Below the pieces are notes generated by a model. It searched no databases. It worked only from the letters and a program-made list of their open reading frames with translations, and was not told where the DNA came from. The position numbers and the translations under genes were made by a program. This document shows, piece by piece, positions 36,802 to 45,682 of a stretch of DNA of 64,000 nt; positions within the stretch are counted from its first letter, which is position 1; the number at the start of each line of letters is the position of its first letter. This DNA is from Pseudoglutamicibacter albus (lineage in GTDB: Bacteria > Actinomycetota > Actinomycetes > Actinomycetales > Micrococcaceae), in contig NZ_JAKRCW010000010.1 of NCBI RefSeq assembly GCF_022346425.1, forward strand, positions 1 to 64,000. The letters are read 5' to 3'.

Positions 36802-37733
36802 GCCTTATCGAATTCTTCAGCAATCACACCTACCGGATGGTATTCTTCGGCACCATGACCATCGGGCTTGTCGCGGGCGCGCTCGGTTCCTTCGCTTATC
36901 TGCGTAAACAGTCGCTCATCAGCGATGTGATCTCTCATGCCGCTCTGCCAGGCACGCTGCTCGCGTTCCTTACCGCGGTCGGCGTGCTGGGCGCTGACGG
37001 CCGCAACATGCTTGGCCTGATCCTCGGTGCAGTCATCGTAGGCACCATCGCGGTGCTGATCGCCAACGGCATCAGCCGCATCTCCAAGATCCGTATCGAC
37101 ACCGCGATGGCGATATCTCTCACCGTTTTCTTCGGTGGCGGGATGCTTTTGATGCGCATCATCGCCAACGGCGCCTACCCAGGCAAAGGCGGCATCCAAG
37201 ACTACCTGTTTGGTAACGCCTCCGTGATCACCGTCGCGGACCTGGTAACCAGCATCAGCATCGGGGTGATCGTGCTCGCCCTCGTGGTGGTGTTCTGGAA
37301 AGAATTCACGCTACGGACCTTCGACCCGGACCACTCCACGGTGCTCGGGTTCCGGGCCCGCACCATCGACACCCTCATGTTCGCGACCATCGTCATCGCG
37401 ACCGTGATCGGCGTCAAAGCCGTGGGCCTAGTGCTCATGGTTGCTTTCGTGGTCACCCCACCTGCAGCGGCTAGACAATGGACTAGGACCCTGCCCGGCA
37501 TGGTCACGCTCTCGGCCGTAATCGGTGGCGTCGGCAGCGGGGTAGGGGCATACCTGTCGATTGTGCTCGGCAAAGTTCCAACCGGGCCGCTCATCGTTCT
37601 CACACTGTTTACGATCTTCATGTTTTCGCTCTTGTTCGCGCCACGACGCAGCATCATCACTCGTGCCGTTTCTCGCGCCCGTGCACGCGCGAACCTTAAA
37701 CAGGAACTGATCGAGGAAGGCGGTCACGCATGA
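36798..37733 (+). CDS. Metal ABC transporter permease 1 (ABC-3 family)
   Basis: 311-aa integral membrane permease with about eight helices. ABC-3 features include LRKQSLISDVISHAALPGT near residues 35-53 and GFRARTIDTLMF near 183-194, with the conserved VTPPAAARQWT near 219. The C-terminal tail is basic. GTG 36798 overlaps the ATPase, and the next permease overlaps its stop by 4 bp. Together with permease 2 it probably forms a heterodimeric channel. Confidence 0.92.
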   Translation: MSLIEFFSNHTYRMVFFGTMTIGLVAGALGSFAYLRKQSLISDVISHAALPGTLLAFLTAVGVLGADGRNMLGLILGAVIVGTIAVLIANGISRISKIRIDTAMAISLTVFFGGGMLLMRIIANGAYPGKGGIQDYLFGNASVITVADLVTSISIGVIVLALVVVFWKEFTLRTFDPDHSTVLGFRARTIDTLMFATIVIATVIGVKAVGLVLMVAFVVTPPAAARQWTRTLPGMVTLSAVIGGVGSGVGAYLSIVLGKVPTGPLIVLTLFTIFMFSLLFAPRRSIITRAVSRARARANLKQELIEEGGHA

Positions 37734-38599
37734 GCTTCTTACTCGGGACCATGTTGCTTGCGGTAGTGACCGCGCTCGCCTGCGCACTGCCCGGCGTTTT
37801 CGTTGTGTTGAGGCGAAACTCGATGCTCGTGGACGCCATCAGCCACTCGATTTTCCCCGGGATCATCTTCGGCTATTTCCTCACCCGCAACTTCAACTCG
37901 CCTTTGTTGATCCTCGCGGCTGCACTGGCAGGCTTAGCTGTAGTCTTGGGAAGCGAATGGCTCGCCCGCACCGGCTTACTGTCCGGTGACGCCCCGCAAG
38001 GTCTGATCTTCCCCGCCCTGTTCAGTGCCGGCGTGATCTTGGTGACCCTCGAATTCGCGAACATCCACCTTGATACCCACGCGGTTCTGGCAGGCGACCT
38101 CAACATCGCGGCCTGGCAGCCCCTCATCATCGCAGGAACACACTTAGGGCCTGCCTACCTCTATGTGATGCTGGGTGTTCTGCTGATCAACATCGTGTTC
38201 CTTATGTTGTTCTATTCAAAGCTCAAGGTCACAACCTTCGATCCCCAGTTCGCAACCAGCCTCGGCATCCGCTCCGGGCTCATGAACACCGCGTTCATGT
38301 TCCTCGTCTCCGTCACCGTGACTGCCGCGTTCAACGCAGCCGGCGCGATCCTGGTTATCGCCCTCGTGGTTGTTCCGCCCGCGACAGCTTACCTGCTCAC
38401 CACCCGTTTACCGGCGATGATCGCGCTCACTGTGCTCATCGCCATCGTGGGGGCGCTGGCTGGGTTCTGGATAGCGTATGTGCTCGATGCTGCAACAAGT
38501 GCGGGTATGTCGCTGTTCTATGGGCTTGTGTTCGGTGTTGTGCTGTTAGCTACAAGGCTTCTACCCAAACGGCATCAGAGGCAGCACGCCCTAGCATGA
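37730..38599 (+). CDS. Metal ABC transporter permease 2 (ABC-3 family)
   Basis: 289-aa permease related to permease 1, with LRRNSMLVDAISHSIFPGI near residues 27-45, FDPQFATSLGIRSGLMN near 168-184 and VVPPATAYLLTTRL near 211-224. About eight helices. Its 3' end overlaps the convergent regulator gene by 50 bp, so the two transcripts are antisense to each other over their ends. Confidence 0.92.
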   Translation: MSFLLGTMLLAVVTALACALPGVFVVLRRNSMLVDAISHSIFPGIIFGYFLTRNFNSPLLILAAALAGLAVVLGSEWLARTGLLSGDAPQGLIFPALFSAGVILVTLEFANIHLDTHAVLAGDLNIAAWQPLIIAGTHLGPAYLYVMLGVLLINIVFLMLFYSKLKVTTFDPQFATSLGIRSGLMNTAFMFLVSVTVTAAFNAAGAILVIALVVVPPATAYLLTTRLPAMIALTVLIAIVGALAGFWIAYVLDAATSAGMSLFYGLVFGVVLLATRLLPKRHQRQHALA

Positions 38600-39224
38600 G
38601 TCGTTCGGTTTGCCCCTCAACAAGAATCTCCACGGTTTCTGAATAAGGCGCGCTCGGGTGCACTTCGAGCAGCGTGCCGAAATGTATGCCGTTTTCTGCA
38701 AGGAACTGCAACAGTTGCGGATCATCGTCAGAGATCCGCTCGACCCGGGCTTTCGAGCCCGCCGCGAGCGTGGTGAGGAGCGTTGCGTTGGGGCGTGCCA
38801 CATCGCCGTCGGTCGTTGGGATTGGGTCGCCATGCGGATCACGAGCAGGGTGGCCCAAGAATTCGTCGAGGCGCTCGATCATGAAATCAGACACCGCGTG
38901 TTCGAGTGTCTCGGCCTCATCGTGCACTTGATCCCATCGGTATCCAAGGGTTTCTAGCAGGAACGTCTCGATCAGACGATGCCGGCGTACCATCGTAATC
39001 GCGTGCGCGCGCCCCGTATCCGTCAACGTCACTTCGCCGTACGGCGCATGATCAAGAAGACCTTGTTCGGTGAGTTTGCGCACCGCATCCGATACCGAGG
39101 ACAGCCTCAGCCCCATCCGATCCGAAATCAGTTTCGGCGTGACCGGGGCATCTGACCACTCACCGAGGTACCACACGGTTTTCAGATAGTCCTGGGTGCT
39201 CGCAGACAACTCAGAAACGGACAT
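38550..39224 (-). CDS. DtxR/MntR-family metal-dependent regulator
   Basis: 224-aa regulator: winged-helix DNA-binding domain (about 8-65, with TPKLISDRMGLRLSSVSDAVRKL), metal-binding/dimerisation domain (about 70-140, including HAVSDFMIERLDEFLGHP) and a C-terminal SH3-like FeoA-type domain (about 150-220). The C-terminal domain is typical of the IdeR/DtxR branch and longer MntR forms. It is convergent with the metal transporter and the likely metal-sensing repressor of that operon; whether it senses Mn or Fe cannot be decided here. Confidence 0.92.
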   Translation of the reverse strand: MSVSELSASTQDYLKTVWYLGEWSDAPVTPKLISDRMGLRLSSVSDAVRKLTEQGLLDHAPYGEVTLTDTGRAHAITMVRRHRLIETFLLETLGYRWDQVHDEAETLEHAVSDFMIERLDEFLGHPARDPHGDPIPTTDGDVARPNATLLTTLAAGSKARVERISDDDPQLLQFLAENGIHFGTLLEVHPSAPYSETVEILVEGQTERLMLGRAASDAVWVEAL

Positions 39225-39323
39225 ATCGTAAGTTTAGCCTTCACCAGGTTGTTCAACGCCTACCCGTTAAGTGTCTGGTGACAGCCTGAACGCGAGCGTC
39301 TATATATAAGGAATGGAGTGCCG

Positions 39324-40883
39324 ATGGCACGGGGACAAGCGAGCAAGCCGCATAGCGATCCGTTGATGAGGCAATACGATATTTCGACGCTGGGCGCGTT
39401 GAAGTCTCCGCGGAAGCTGGTGCGCGAGGTTTTGGCAGGTCTCGTGGTGGCGTTGGCTTTGATCCCGGAGGCGATCTCATTCTCGATCATCGCAGGCGTG
39501 GACCCTGCGGTGGGCCTGTTTTCTTCTTTCATCATGGCGGTCGTGATCGCGATCGCCGGTGGCCGTACCGCGATGATTTCCGCCGCTACGGGGGCTGTCG
39601 CGTTGGTGATTGCGCCGCTGATGCGGGATTACGGTTTTGACTACTTCATTGCCTGCGTCTTATTGGCCGGAGTTTTCCAGGTTGTTTTCGCGCTCCTGGG
39701 TGTATCGAAGCTGATCCGGTTTGTGCCGCGTGCGGTGATGGTCGGGTTCGTGAACGCGTTAGCGATCCTTGTGTTCATGGCGCAGATGCCGCAACTGATT
39801 GATGTGCCGTGGGTTGTGTATCCGCTTCTGGCGGCAGGTATCGTGATTCTGTGGCTTTTCCCCAAGATCACCGGCGCTGTTCCGCCGCCACTGGTAGCGG
39901 TGGTCGTGATTACCGCTGTGGTGATGATCTTCGATATCAAGGTTCCGACGGTTGGCGACCAGGGCGAGTTACCGCATGGGTTACCGCAGCTGTTCATCCC
40001 GAATGTTCCACTCACGTGGGAGACCCTGCAGATCATCGCCCCGTATGCCGCGGCGATGGCTTTGGTGGGTCTCATGGAGTCATTGTTGACGGCCCAGCTG
40101 GTTGACAACATCACCGGTACTTCTTCAGATAAGAAGCGTGAATCCTGGGGTCAGGGTCTCGCCAACATCACGTCCGGATTCTTCGGCGGTATGGGTGGTT
40201 GCGCGATGATCGGGCAGACCATGATCAACGTCAAAGTGTCAGGTGCACGCACACGTATCTCTACATTCTGTGCCGGCGCGTTCCTGTTGGTTCTGGTTCT
40301 GGTATTCGATCAGTGGGTGGCGCAGATCCCGATGGCGGCATTGGTTGCGGTCATGATCATGGTGTGTATCGCCACGTTTGATTGGCACTCGATTCAGCCA
40401 CGTACGCTGCGCACTCTCCCGAAGTCAGAGACGGTAGTCATGCTGGTGACGGTCGCTGTGGTTTTGATGACTTCGAACCTTGCGATCGGCGTGATCGTGG
40501 GTGTTTTGACTGCCGCTGTGGTGTTCGTGCGTCAGGTTGCTCACGTGGTGCGGGTCGAGCGGGAACTGCAGGACGAGGAAGGCAACGTCCTTTCTGCGGA
40601 TACACCAGCGGATCAGGTGGCCCAAGCCGTCTATAAGGTGCGTGGGGCGTTGTTCTTCGGTTCGAGTAACGATTTCACGACGATGTTCCGGTACGGCGAG
40701 GACCCGGACCTCGTGTGCTTGGACTTGTCTCAAGCGCAGGTCTGGGATGCGTCATCGGTCGCCGCGCTCGACAGCGTTGAGGCAACATATGCCGAACAGG
40801 GAAAGCGTCTGGTGATTGCGGGCATGAGTGAGAAGAGCCGCCGGATCCATGACCGTTTGAGCGGTGAGCTAGGGGAGAGCTAG
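39324..40883 (+). CDS. SulP-family anion transporter with STAS domain
   Basis: About 519-aa SLC26/SulP transporter for sulfate, bicarbonate or related anions. The membrane domain (about 30-410) has the conserved start [20 protein letters not shown] and [14 protein letters not shown]; the C-terminal STAS domain (about 435-515) includes [13 protein letters not shown] and [14 protein letters not shown] 39324 (GGAG five bases upstream) and in-frame GTG 39318 (AAGGA upstream) are both possible. TATATA at about 39300-39305 is a plausible -10 only about 10 bp from the start, so the leader would be very short. It is divergent from the DtxR-type gene. Confidence 0.92.
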   Translation: MARGQASKPHSDPLMRQYDISTLGALKSPRKLVREVLAGLVVALALIPEAISFSIIAGVDPAVGLFSSFIMAVVIAIAGGRTAMISAATGAVALVIAPLMRDYGFDYFIACVLLAGVFQVVFALLGVSKLIRFVPRAVMVGFVNALAILVFMAQMPQLIDVPWVVYPLLAAGIVILWLFPKITGAVPPPLVAVVVITAVVMIFDIKVPTVGDQGELPHGLPQLFIPNVPLTWETLQIIAPYAAAMALVGLMESLLTAQLVDNITGTSSDKKRESWGQGLANITSGFFGGMGGCAMIGQTMINVKVSGARTRISTFCAGAFLLVLVLVFDQWVAQIPMAALVAVMIMVCIATFDWHSIQPRTLRTLPKSETVVMLVTVAVVLMTSNLAIGVIVGVLTAAVVFVRQVAHVVRVERELQDEEGNVLSADTPADQVAQAVYKVRGALFFGSSNDFTTMFRYGEDPDLVCLDLSQAQVWDASSVAALDSVEATYAEQGKRLVIAGMSEKSRRIHDRLSGELGES

Positions 40884-40976
40884 CTATCGCGAATTCGCGC
40901 GGTGTTCACGTGATATTTACGTCCTATCTGCGCTCGGATTATTCCCCGCAGGTCCGATTAACGTACGCTGTCGGAC

Positions 40977-40996
40977 GTAGTACGGGACTACTTTTT
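40977..40996 (+). terminator. Small terminator after the SulP gene
   Basis: GTAGT / ACTAC stem with 5-nt loop directly followed by TTTTT; a second dyad GTCCGA/TCGGAC lies just upstream (40952-40975). Confidence 0.5.
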
Positions 40997-41061
40997 GCGC
41001 GACGAATAACGTGTGAAAGGTAGTAGCGTCATCATTTTGGTATGAACTCTAAGGAGAGATT

Positions 41062-41502
41062 GTGAAAGCTTTCACCAATACTCGTCGCCCAGGCGCCCGC
41101 CTCATCGCTGGCCTGTCCATGGTGGGCCTTGCAGGCGCGCTGCTGACCGGTTGCTCGGGTGATAACAACCCAGATGGCAAGCTGTGCGATGACGCCACCA
41201 AGGCGCTCAAGGATGCTGGCATCGAAAAGCCTACTGAAGTCCTGCAGATCGAGGACAGCGCTAAGATGTCCAAGCTCGGCCAGGATCTCAAAGCAGCAGC
41301 TGAAAACAGCAAATCGGACCTTGCAGAACCTGTCAACCTCTTAGGTAAGTCAGCCGAGCTCGCCGCTAAGGTGAAAGAAGACCCATCGAACGCTGATCAG
41401 CTCAAGTCTGAAATGGATGAGATCGGTGAACAGCTCCGGGACGAGGATAACGGAGAGAAGGCTAAGGAACTCTCTAAGAAGTGCGACGCCTTCAAGAACT
41501 AG
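41062..41502 (+). CDS. Small lipoprotein, array copy 1
   Basis: 146-aa predicted lipoprotein of no known family. Arg-rich start, hydrophobic stretch, and lipobox LLTGC with Cys31 as lipidation site. The mature part is acidic and helical (rich in Lys, Glu, Asp, Ala), with one Cys near its start (LC42) and one near its end (KKC141DAF) that also occur in the three following genes and could form a disulfide. GTG 41062 has AAGGAG upstream. It has its own terminator. It is the most divergent of the intact copies. Confidence 0.85.
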   Translation: MKAFTNTRRPGARLIAGLSMVGLAGALLTGCSGDNNPDGKLCDDATKALKDAGIEKPTEVLQIEDSAKMSKLGQDLKAAAENSKSDLAEPVNLLGKSAELAAKVKEDPSNADQLKSEMDEIGEQLRDEDNGEKAKELSKKCDAFKN

Positions 41503-41527
41503 TGGAACCTAGCGCAGGCTAGGTGAC

Positions 41528-41579
41528 ATGCTCCCCGTTGGCTGGACTGAGAAATCAGTACCTGGCTAGCGGGGAGCAT
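41528..41579 (+). terminator. Terminator after lipoprotein copy 1
   Basis: 10-bp arms ATGCTCCCCG / CGGGGAGCAT with an inner CTGA/TCAG hairpin, followed by CTTTAT. Confidence 0.7.
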
Positions 41580-41736
41580 CTTTATGCGATCCGTGCTGAG
41601 ATGAGTAGAGATCAGTTTTGAGTAGGGCTGAGTTGCCTAGGAAGTTGAGGAATGGATCATCGCCGCACGTTCTAACGCACGCAGTGCCCAGCATTCTGGT
41701 GCACGCCTCATCGCAGGGTTATGGGTTGCTGGTCTT

Positions 41737-42099
41737 GTGACTGCCTTCCTCGCTGGATGCTCGGCTAAGGACCCAGATGAGGCCTTGTGCGAAGACATGG
41801 TCAAAGCAGTAAACGCGACCGGTGCCAGAAGTTCCGACGAGCTCGAGGACAGCGACAAGAAACTTAAAGCCGGGAGGAACCTTCAGATAGCGGCTCACAA
41901 TAACAAAGAGTCGCAGTACTCAGATGCTCTGGAACTTTATGGTCGCTTCACAGAGGCTGAAGCCAAGGCGGATCACGAGAGCTCGAACCCTGAATATCGT
42001 GAAGAGAAATGGGCGCTTGAAGTCAGGATGAATGAAGAGCGCACAGAGGAAAAGGTGGACGAGTTCTACAAGAAGTGTCTGGCCTTCCGGGACGAGTAA
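41737..42099 (+). CDS. Small lipoprotein, array copy 2, start codon apparently lost
   Basis: Second member of the array. The frame stays open from 41641 and encodes the usual GARLIAGL signal segment, lipobox LAGC, the paired cysteines (ALC and KKC) and the C-terminal AF motif. But no ATG, GTG or TTG occurs where the other copies start: the corresponding region reads ATCATCGCCGCACGT, and the only nearby ATG (41652) is out of frame and stops after seven codons. The first standard in-frame start is GTG 41737, inside the signal peptide, which would give a truncated, probably unexported protein. Either it uses ATC at 41656 (GAGG five bases upstream) or it is a young pseudogene. Confidence 0.6.
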   Translation: MTAFLAGCSAKDPDEALCEDMVKAVNATGARSSDELEDSDKKLKAGRNLQIAAHNNKESQYSDALELYGRFTEAEAKADHESSNPEYREEKWALEVRMNEERTEEKVDEFYKKCLAFRDE

Positions 42100-42226
42100 A
42101 CAACTGAGCGTGCATGACCACTTCAATATGAAAGTTGATGGTCGCCACACTAAAGTGCCCTGTTATTGATGTGAAGTAACAACTAGCATCGCTTTTAAGC
42201 AGGAAGCAGGAAGCAGGGAGAAGGTC

Positions 42227-42676
42227 ATGAAAACACGTTCTAGTGCACCCAGTACCCATCGCCCAGGCATTCATCTCATCGCTGGCCTGTCCGCACTTGG
42301 CCTTGCGGCCGGGCTTCTGACTGGTTGCTCGAACAAGGACCCCGATGAGGGTCTGTGTGAAGAGGCGACCAAGGCACTCGAGTCCGTTGGCTTGGACAAC
42401 GGGAACGATATCCCGAACCTCGAGAAGGCTGAGAAAGTGAGCCAGCTCGGCGAAGGGTTCGTTGATGCAGCCGAGAAGTATGACGATTCTGAGTACGCTG
42501 AACCCATTGAAGTCGTAGGCAAGATGGCGGTTACTTCCGCCAAGCTTGACCAAGACCGCGAGAATCAGGAACTTCAAGCGGAGTTATACAACCTGTCGCA
42601 GCAGGCCGCCCAGCCAGAGCTAGGGGAGAAGGCTAAGAAGTTCGCTGAGAACTGCCCTGCCTTCGATGAGGACTAG
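42227..42676 (+). CDS. Small lipoprotein, array copy 3
   Basis: 149-aa lipoprotein: signal peptide with lipobox LLTGC (Cys34), then SNKDPDEGLC44 and an acidic helical mature domain ending ENC143PAFDED. Its signal-peptide DNA is almost identical to copy 4, while the mature parts differ widely. ATG 42227 has an AGGGAG/AAGG site upstream. Function unknown; the paired cysteines are conserved with the other copies. Confidence 0.85.
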   Translation: MKTRSSAPSTHRPGIHLIAGLSALGLAAGLLTGCSNKDPDEGLCEEATKALESVGLDNGNDIPNLEKAEKVSQLGEGFVDAAEKYDDSEYAEPIEVVGKMAVTSAKLDQDRENQELQAELYNLSQQAAQPELGEKAKKFAENCPAFDED

Positions 42677-42736
42677 CTACCAGCGTTGTTCCCCCCCAAA
42701 GCGTTGTTCCCTGAGTAGGAACTTAAGGAGTAGATT

Positions 42737-43192
42737 ATGAAAGCACGTTTCAACACACGCGGCACCAAGCACCCAGGTGCCCGCCTCATCGCTGGCTTGT
42801 CCGCACTTGGCCTTGCGGCCGGGCTTCTGACCGGTTGCTCAAACAAGGACCCCGACGAGGCCCTGTGTGAAGACTTCTCTCAGGCGCTGAAGAATGCAAA
42901 CATCGAAAGTTTCAGTGACTTCATGCGCATCTCAGACTCCGAAAAGCTGGCTCAGTTCGGCCAGGACCTCAAAGGTGCCGCTGAGAAGAACAGTACGTCG
43001 GAGCTGTCCGATCCGATCTACCTGCTTGCCAAGATGATTGACGTTCAGGTCAAGATCTCAGAAGACATGTCGAACACTGAAGCTCAGGCTCAGATGCGTG
43101 AACTCGGGGAACGAGCCACAGACCCAGCGATGGACGATAAAGCCAAACAGTTCGCTGAGAAATGCCCTGTCTTCGAAGAGGGACGCGAGTAG
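42737..43192 (+). CDS. Small lipoprotein, array copy 4
   Basis: 151-aa lipoprotein closest to copy 3 in its first 45 residues (lipobox LLTGC34, SNKDPDEALC44), with a different mature domain ending EKC143PVFEEGRE. ATG 42737 is preceded by AAGGAG. A C7 run and a duplicated GCGTTGTTCCC (42683-42693, 42701-42711) lie 26-54 bp upstream of the start and could affect expression by slippage. Not recognised as any named family. Confidence 0.85.
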   Translation: MKARFNTRGTKHPGARLIAGLSALGLAAGLLTGCSNKDPDEALCEDFSQALKNANIESFSDFMRISDSEKLAQFGQDLKGAAEKNSTSELSDPIYLLAKMIDVQVKISEDMSNTEAQAQMRELGERATDPAMDDKAKQFAEKCPVFEEGRE

Positions 43193-43295
43193 TTCCCGCA
43201 ACGGGCCAACGTTTTTCTTGTTTAGGACTGTTCTCACACGTGTTCTGCGGTTAGTATCAGTTCAAGACTGACCTGAAACAGATACGGAGTACACC

Positions 43296-43727
43296 ATGGG
43301 CACCTTCATCGTCGGCGTTGACGGCTCGCAGACTGCATTCAAAGCTGCATCCCGCGCAGCGCATGTAGCGGCACGAACTGGCGACACCCTCGTTGTGGTT
43401 TCGGCTCACTCCAAAGACAACACTGAGGTTGTCAACATCGGTACCGACACCTGGGTTCTCGACGACGCCGACCTCGCAGGTGACCTTGCTCGCCGCGTGG
43501 CAGACCGACTCCTCGAAAACGAGCCCGACCTCAAAGTAGAGACCGCCGCGATGTTCGGCAAGCCCGTGGATGCCTTGATCAAGGCCGCTAAAGAACACAA
43601 GGCTGACGTGATCTTCGTAGGTAACGTCGGCACTCACGGCCTGGGCCGTGTGCTCGGCTCCGTAGCCACCGGCATCGTGCACAACGCACCGTGTGACGTC
43701 TACGTTGTCCGTACCTCCGGAAACTAA
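43296..43727 (+). CDS. Universal stress protein (UspA family)
   Basis: 143-aa single-domain USP. The opening FIVGVDGSQTAF and the ATP-binding signature G-N-V-G-T-H-G-x9-GS equivalent (GNVGTHGLGRVLGSVA, about residues 110-125) point to the ATP-binding subgroup. It lies 103 bp after the lipoprotein array and just before a regulator-like gene. Confidence 0.92.
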   Translation: MGTFIVGVDGSQTAFKAASRAAHVAARTGDTLVVVSAHSKDNTEVVNIGTDTWVLDDADLAGDLARRVADRLLENEPDLKVETAAMFGKPVDALIKAAKEHKADVIFVGNVGTHGLGRVLGSVATGIVHNAPCDVYVVRTSGN

Positions 43728-43746
43728 TATCCCGCACCCTTCTGAG

Positions 43747-44562
43747 ATGCCCGCGCAGCTGAACCGCCTGCGTCTGTGGTGTGCACCTGGAACCAGCCCT
43801 GACAAGTGGCTTAAGCGTTTTGGTGACGCACGCCCTGATGTTTCGGTCCAGCTGACCGCGGGCACCTCTGATTCTGAGGCAATCGAGGCGCTACTGAACT
43901 TCCGCTCGGACGTCGCTTTGGTGCGCCACAGTGTTGACGAGGTCCTCACCCGCCGCGAGTTCCCCCGGGGCGTCCGCCTGCACGCGGTGAGGCTCTACGA
44001 CGAGGATGTTGCGGTTGTAACGGCACGCGAGCATGACGCGGAATACTGGGATGAACACGATTCAATCCCGCTAGAAGAAGCCGCGGCGTGGGCGCGTCTT
44101 GACCCTGCCGATTACCCAGACGATGTTGCGGGCCAGCGCATGATGGTCGAGGTCGCGGCCTCGGGTGCTGGCGCGGTAGCTGAACTACCTTTTCCGCTGG
44201 CGCGCATGCTTTCCCGCAAGGACGTTGTGGTGCGCCGTCTGCAGGCAGAACCTCGAACACGCGTCTCCGTTGTATGGGTGCACCCGGACGCGGTCCCAAC
44301 AGTGAGTAACGGGGATTGGAGCCTGGCTGAGCGCGAGACGCGCGAGGCTGTGATTCAAGACTTTGTTGGCGTGCTCAGAGGCCGCAGGGCAGGATCATCT
44401 CGCGGATCAACATCATCTCGCGGATCAACCCAGACTTCCCAGCAAGAGGGCTCTTCGCAACAGAGTTCTTCTCGACGGTCTTTTTCTCAACAGAGATCTC
44501 TAAAGAGCCGGACTTTACGAAGAAATACAGCTAGTTCTCGAAAATTACGTAGGAAGCGCTAA
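43747..44562 (+). CDS. LysR-type substrate-binding domain protein lacking the DNA-binding domain
   Basis: About 271 aa. The core (residues ~5-215) resembles the effector-binding domain of LysR regulators (LRLWCAPGTSPDKW, VSVQLTAGTSDSEAIEALL, DVALVRHSVD) but no helix-turn-helix precedes it. A family of such orphan domains is known in Actinobacteria. The C-terminus is a Ser/Gln/Arg-rich tail with a doubled SSRGST and ends very basic, possibly binding nucleic acid. ATG 43747 is chosen because the alternative GTG 43693 lies inside the USP gene; the ribosome binding site is weak in both cases. Confidence 0.8.
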   Translation: MPAQLNRLRLWCAPGTSPDKWLKRFGDARPDVSVQLTAGTSDSEAIEALLNFRSDVALVRHSVDEVLTRREFPRGVRLHAVRLYDEDVAVVTAREHDAEYWDEHDSIPLEEAAAWARLDPADYPDDVAGQRMMVEVAASGAGAVAELPFPLARMLSRKDVVVRRLQAEPRTRVSVVWVHPDAVPTVSNGDWSLAERETREAVIQDFVGVLRGRRAGSSRGSTSSRGSTQTSQQEGSSQQSSSRRSFSQQRSLKSRTLRRNTASSRKLRRKR

Positions 44563-44806
44563 TTTTCCACATATACGATAAATCCACGCGCTTGCTCATG
44601 TGGGCTTAATGGTGACCCTGAAAACGCGTGCTTATTCCGAATAAATCCATCTAACAAATTTCGTTCGTCAAAATGGGAGCGATATTTGCGCAAGGTATGT
44701 GGGAAATAAGTCAGGTCGGATAGTGACACCTATCAGCATCAAATGACTGGCGGCTCATAGCTATCCGTGACCTCACACAAGAAAAACATCAGGAGAATTC
44801 AACCAA

Positions 44807-45562
44807 ATGGCCACAGCTGACCATGACAATCTGAAACAGACCATCAATGAGGGCATAGGATCTTCCTCGCACGTTCTGCGCAACACGGTTGTCGCGAACC
44901 TTGGACGGCGCATCGTTCATGGCGAGATCGGCACTGGCTCACGTTTCACGCTGGATGACATCCAGGACCATTTCGACGTGTCCCGCACGGTTGCACGCGA
45001 TGCGATGCGCATCCTGGAATCTATGGGCCTGATGTACGCCAAGCGCCGCGTGGGCCTCATTGTTACCGGCCTGGAGCACTGGCGCGTGCACGACCCGCAG
45101 GTCATCACGTGGCGATTGTCTGGCCCAGACGGTGACACTCAGTTCCGTGAGCTGACGGAGCTACGCCGCGCAATCGAGCCGATGGCGGCTGCTGGTGCCG
45201 CGATCCACGCCCCACGCGAAGTCAAGAACGACATCATTGCGTTGGCTGGCCAGTTGCGTGACACCGCTGCATCGAATGACATGGAAGCGTTCGTGCGTAC
45301 GGACACCGAGTTCCATGAGCTGATTTACCGTTACAGCGGAAACTCGTTGTTCCGCATGTCTGGGGATGTGATCCAGCAGATCATGCGCCGCAGCTTGACC
45401 GTCAACGGTGAGCTTGTGTCTCCGAGTGAAGCGGTGCTGGATCAGCATGACGCTCTCGCTCTTGCGATCTCTTCCGGTAGCGCTGAGCGCGCTCGTGAGG
45501 CGAGCGAATGGATTACAAGCGAAGCTAACCGCACCGCGCACACTGAGCGTGAGGCCGCCTAG
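44807..45562 (+). CDS. GntR/FadR-family transcriptional regulator
   Basis: 251-aa regulator: N-terminal winged helix (about 20-90, with FTLDDIQDHFDVSRTVARDAMRIL) and an all-helical FCD ligand-binding domain (about 100-240) with conserved ELTELRRAIEP, FHELIYRYSGN and DQHDALALAI. The FCD branch usually senses sugar acids or other small carboxylates. A sugar kinase and a HAD phosphatase lie 1 kb downstream, but a link is not shown. The 244-bp AT-rich region upstream (44563-44806) probably holds its promoter. Confidence 0.9.
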   Translation: MATADHDNLKQTINEGIGSSSHVLRNTVVANLGRRIVHGEIGTGSRFTLDDIQDHFDVSRTVARDAMRILESMGLMYAKRRVGLIVTGLEHWRVHDPQVITWRLSGPDGDTQFRELTELRRAIEPMAAAGAAIHAPREVKNDIIALAGQLRDTAASNDMEAFVRTDTEFHELIYRYSGNSLFRMSGDVIQQIMRRSLTVNGELVSPSEAVLDQHDALALAISSGSAERAREASEWITSEANRTAHTEREAA

Positions 45563-45682
45563 CAGCCTCGCTACCGCGACACCCCTCTAGGTGTTACTTT
45601 CTAAAGGTGACAATGGGCACACTTCGGTGCACCCTGGTTATAGTCAGGAAGAATCGATTGCTCATCCGGCAGAAGGTGAACC

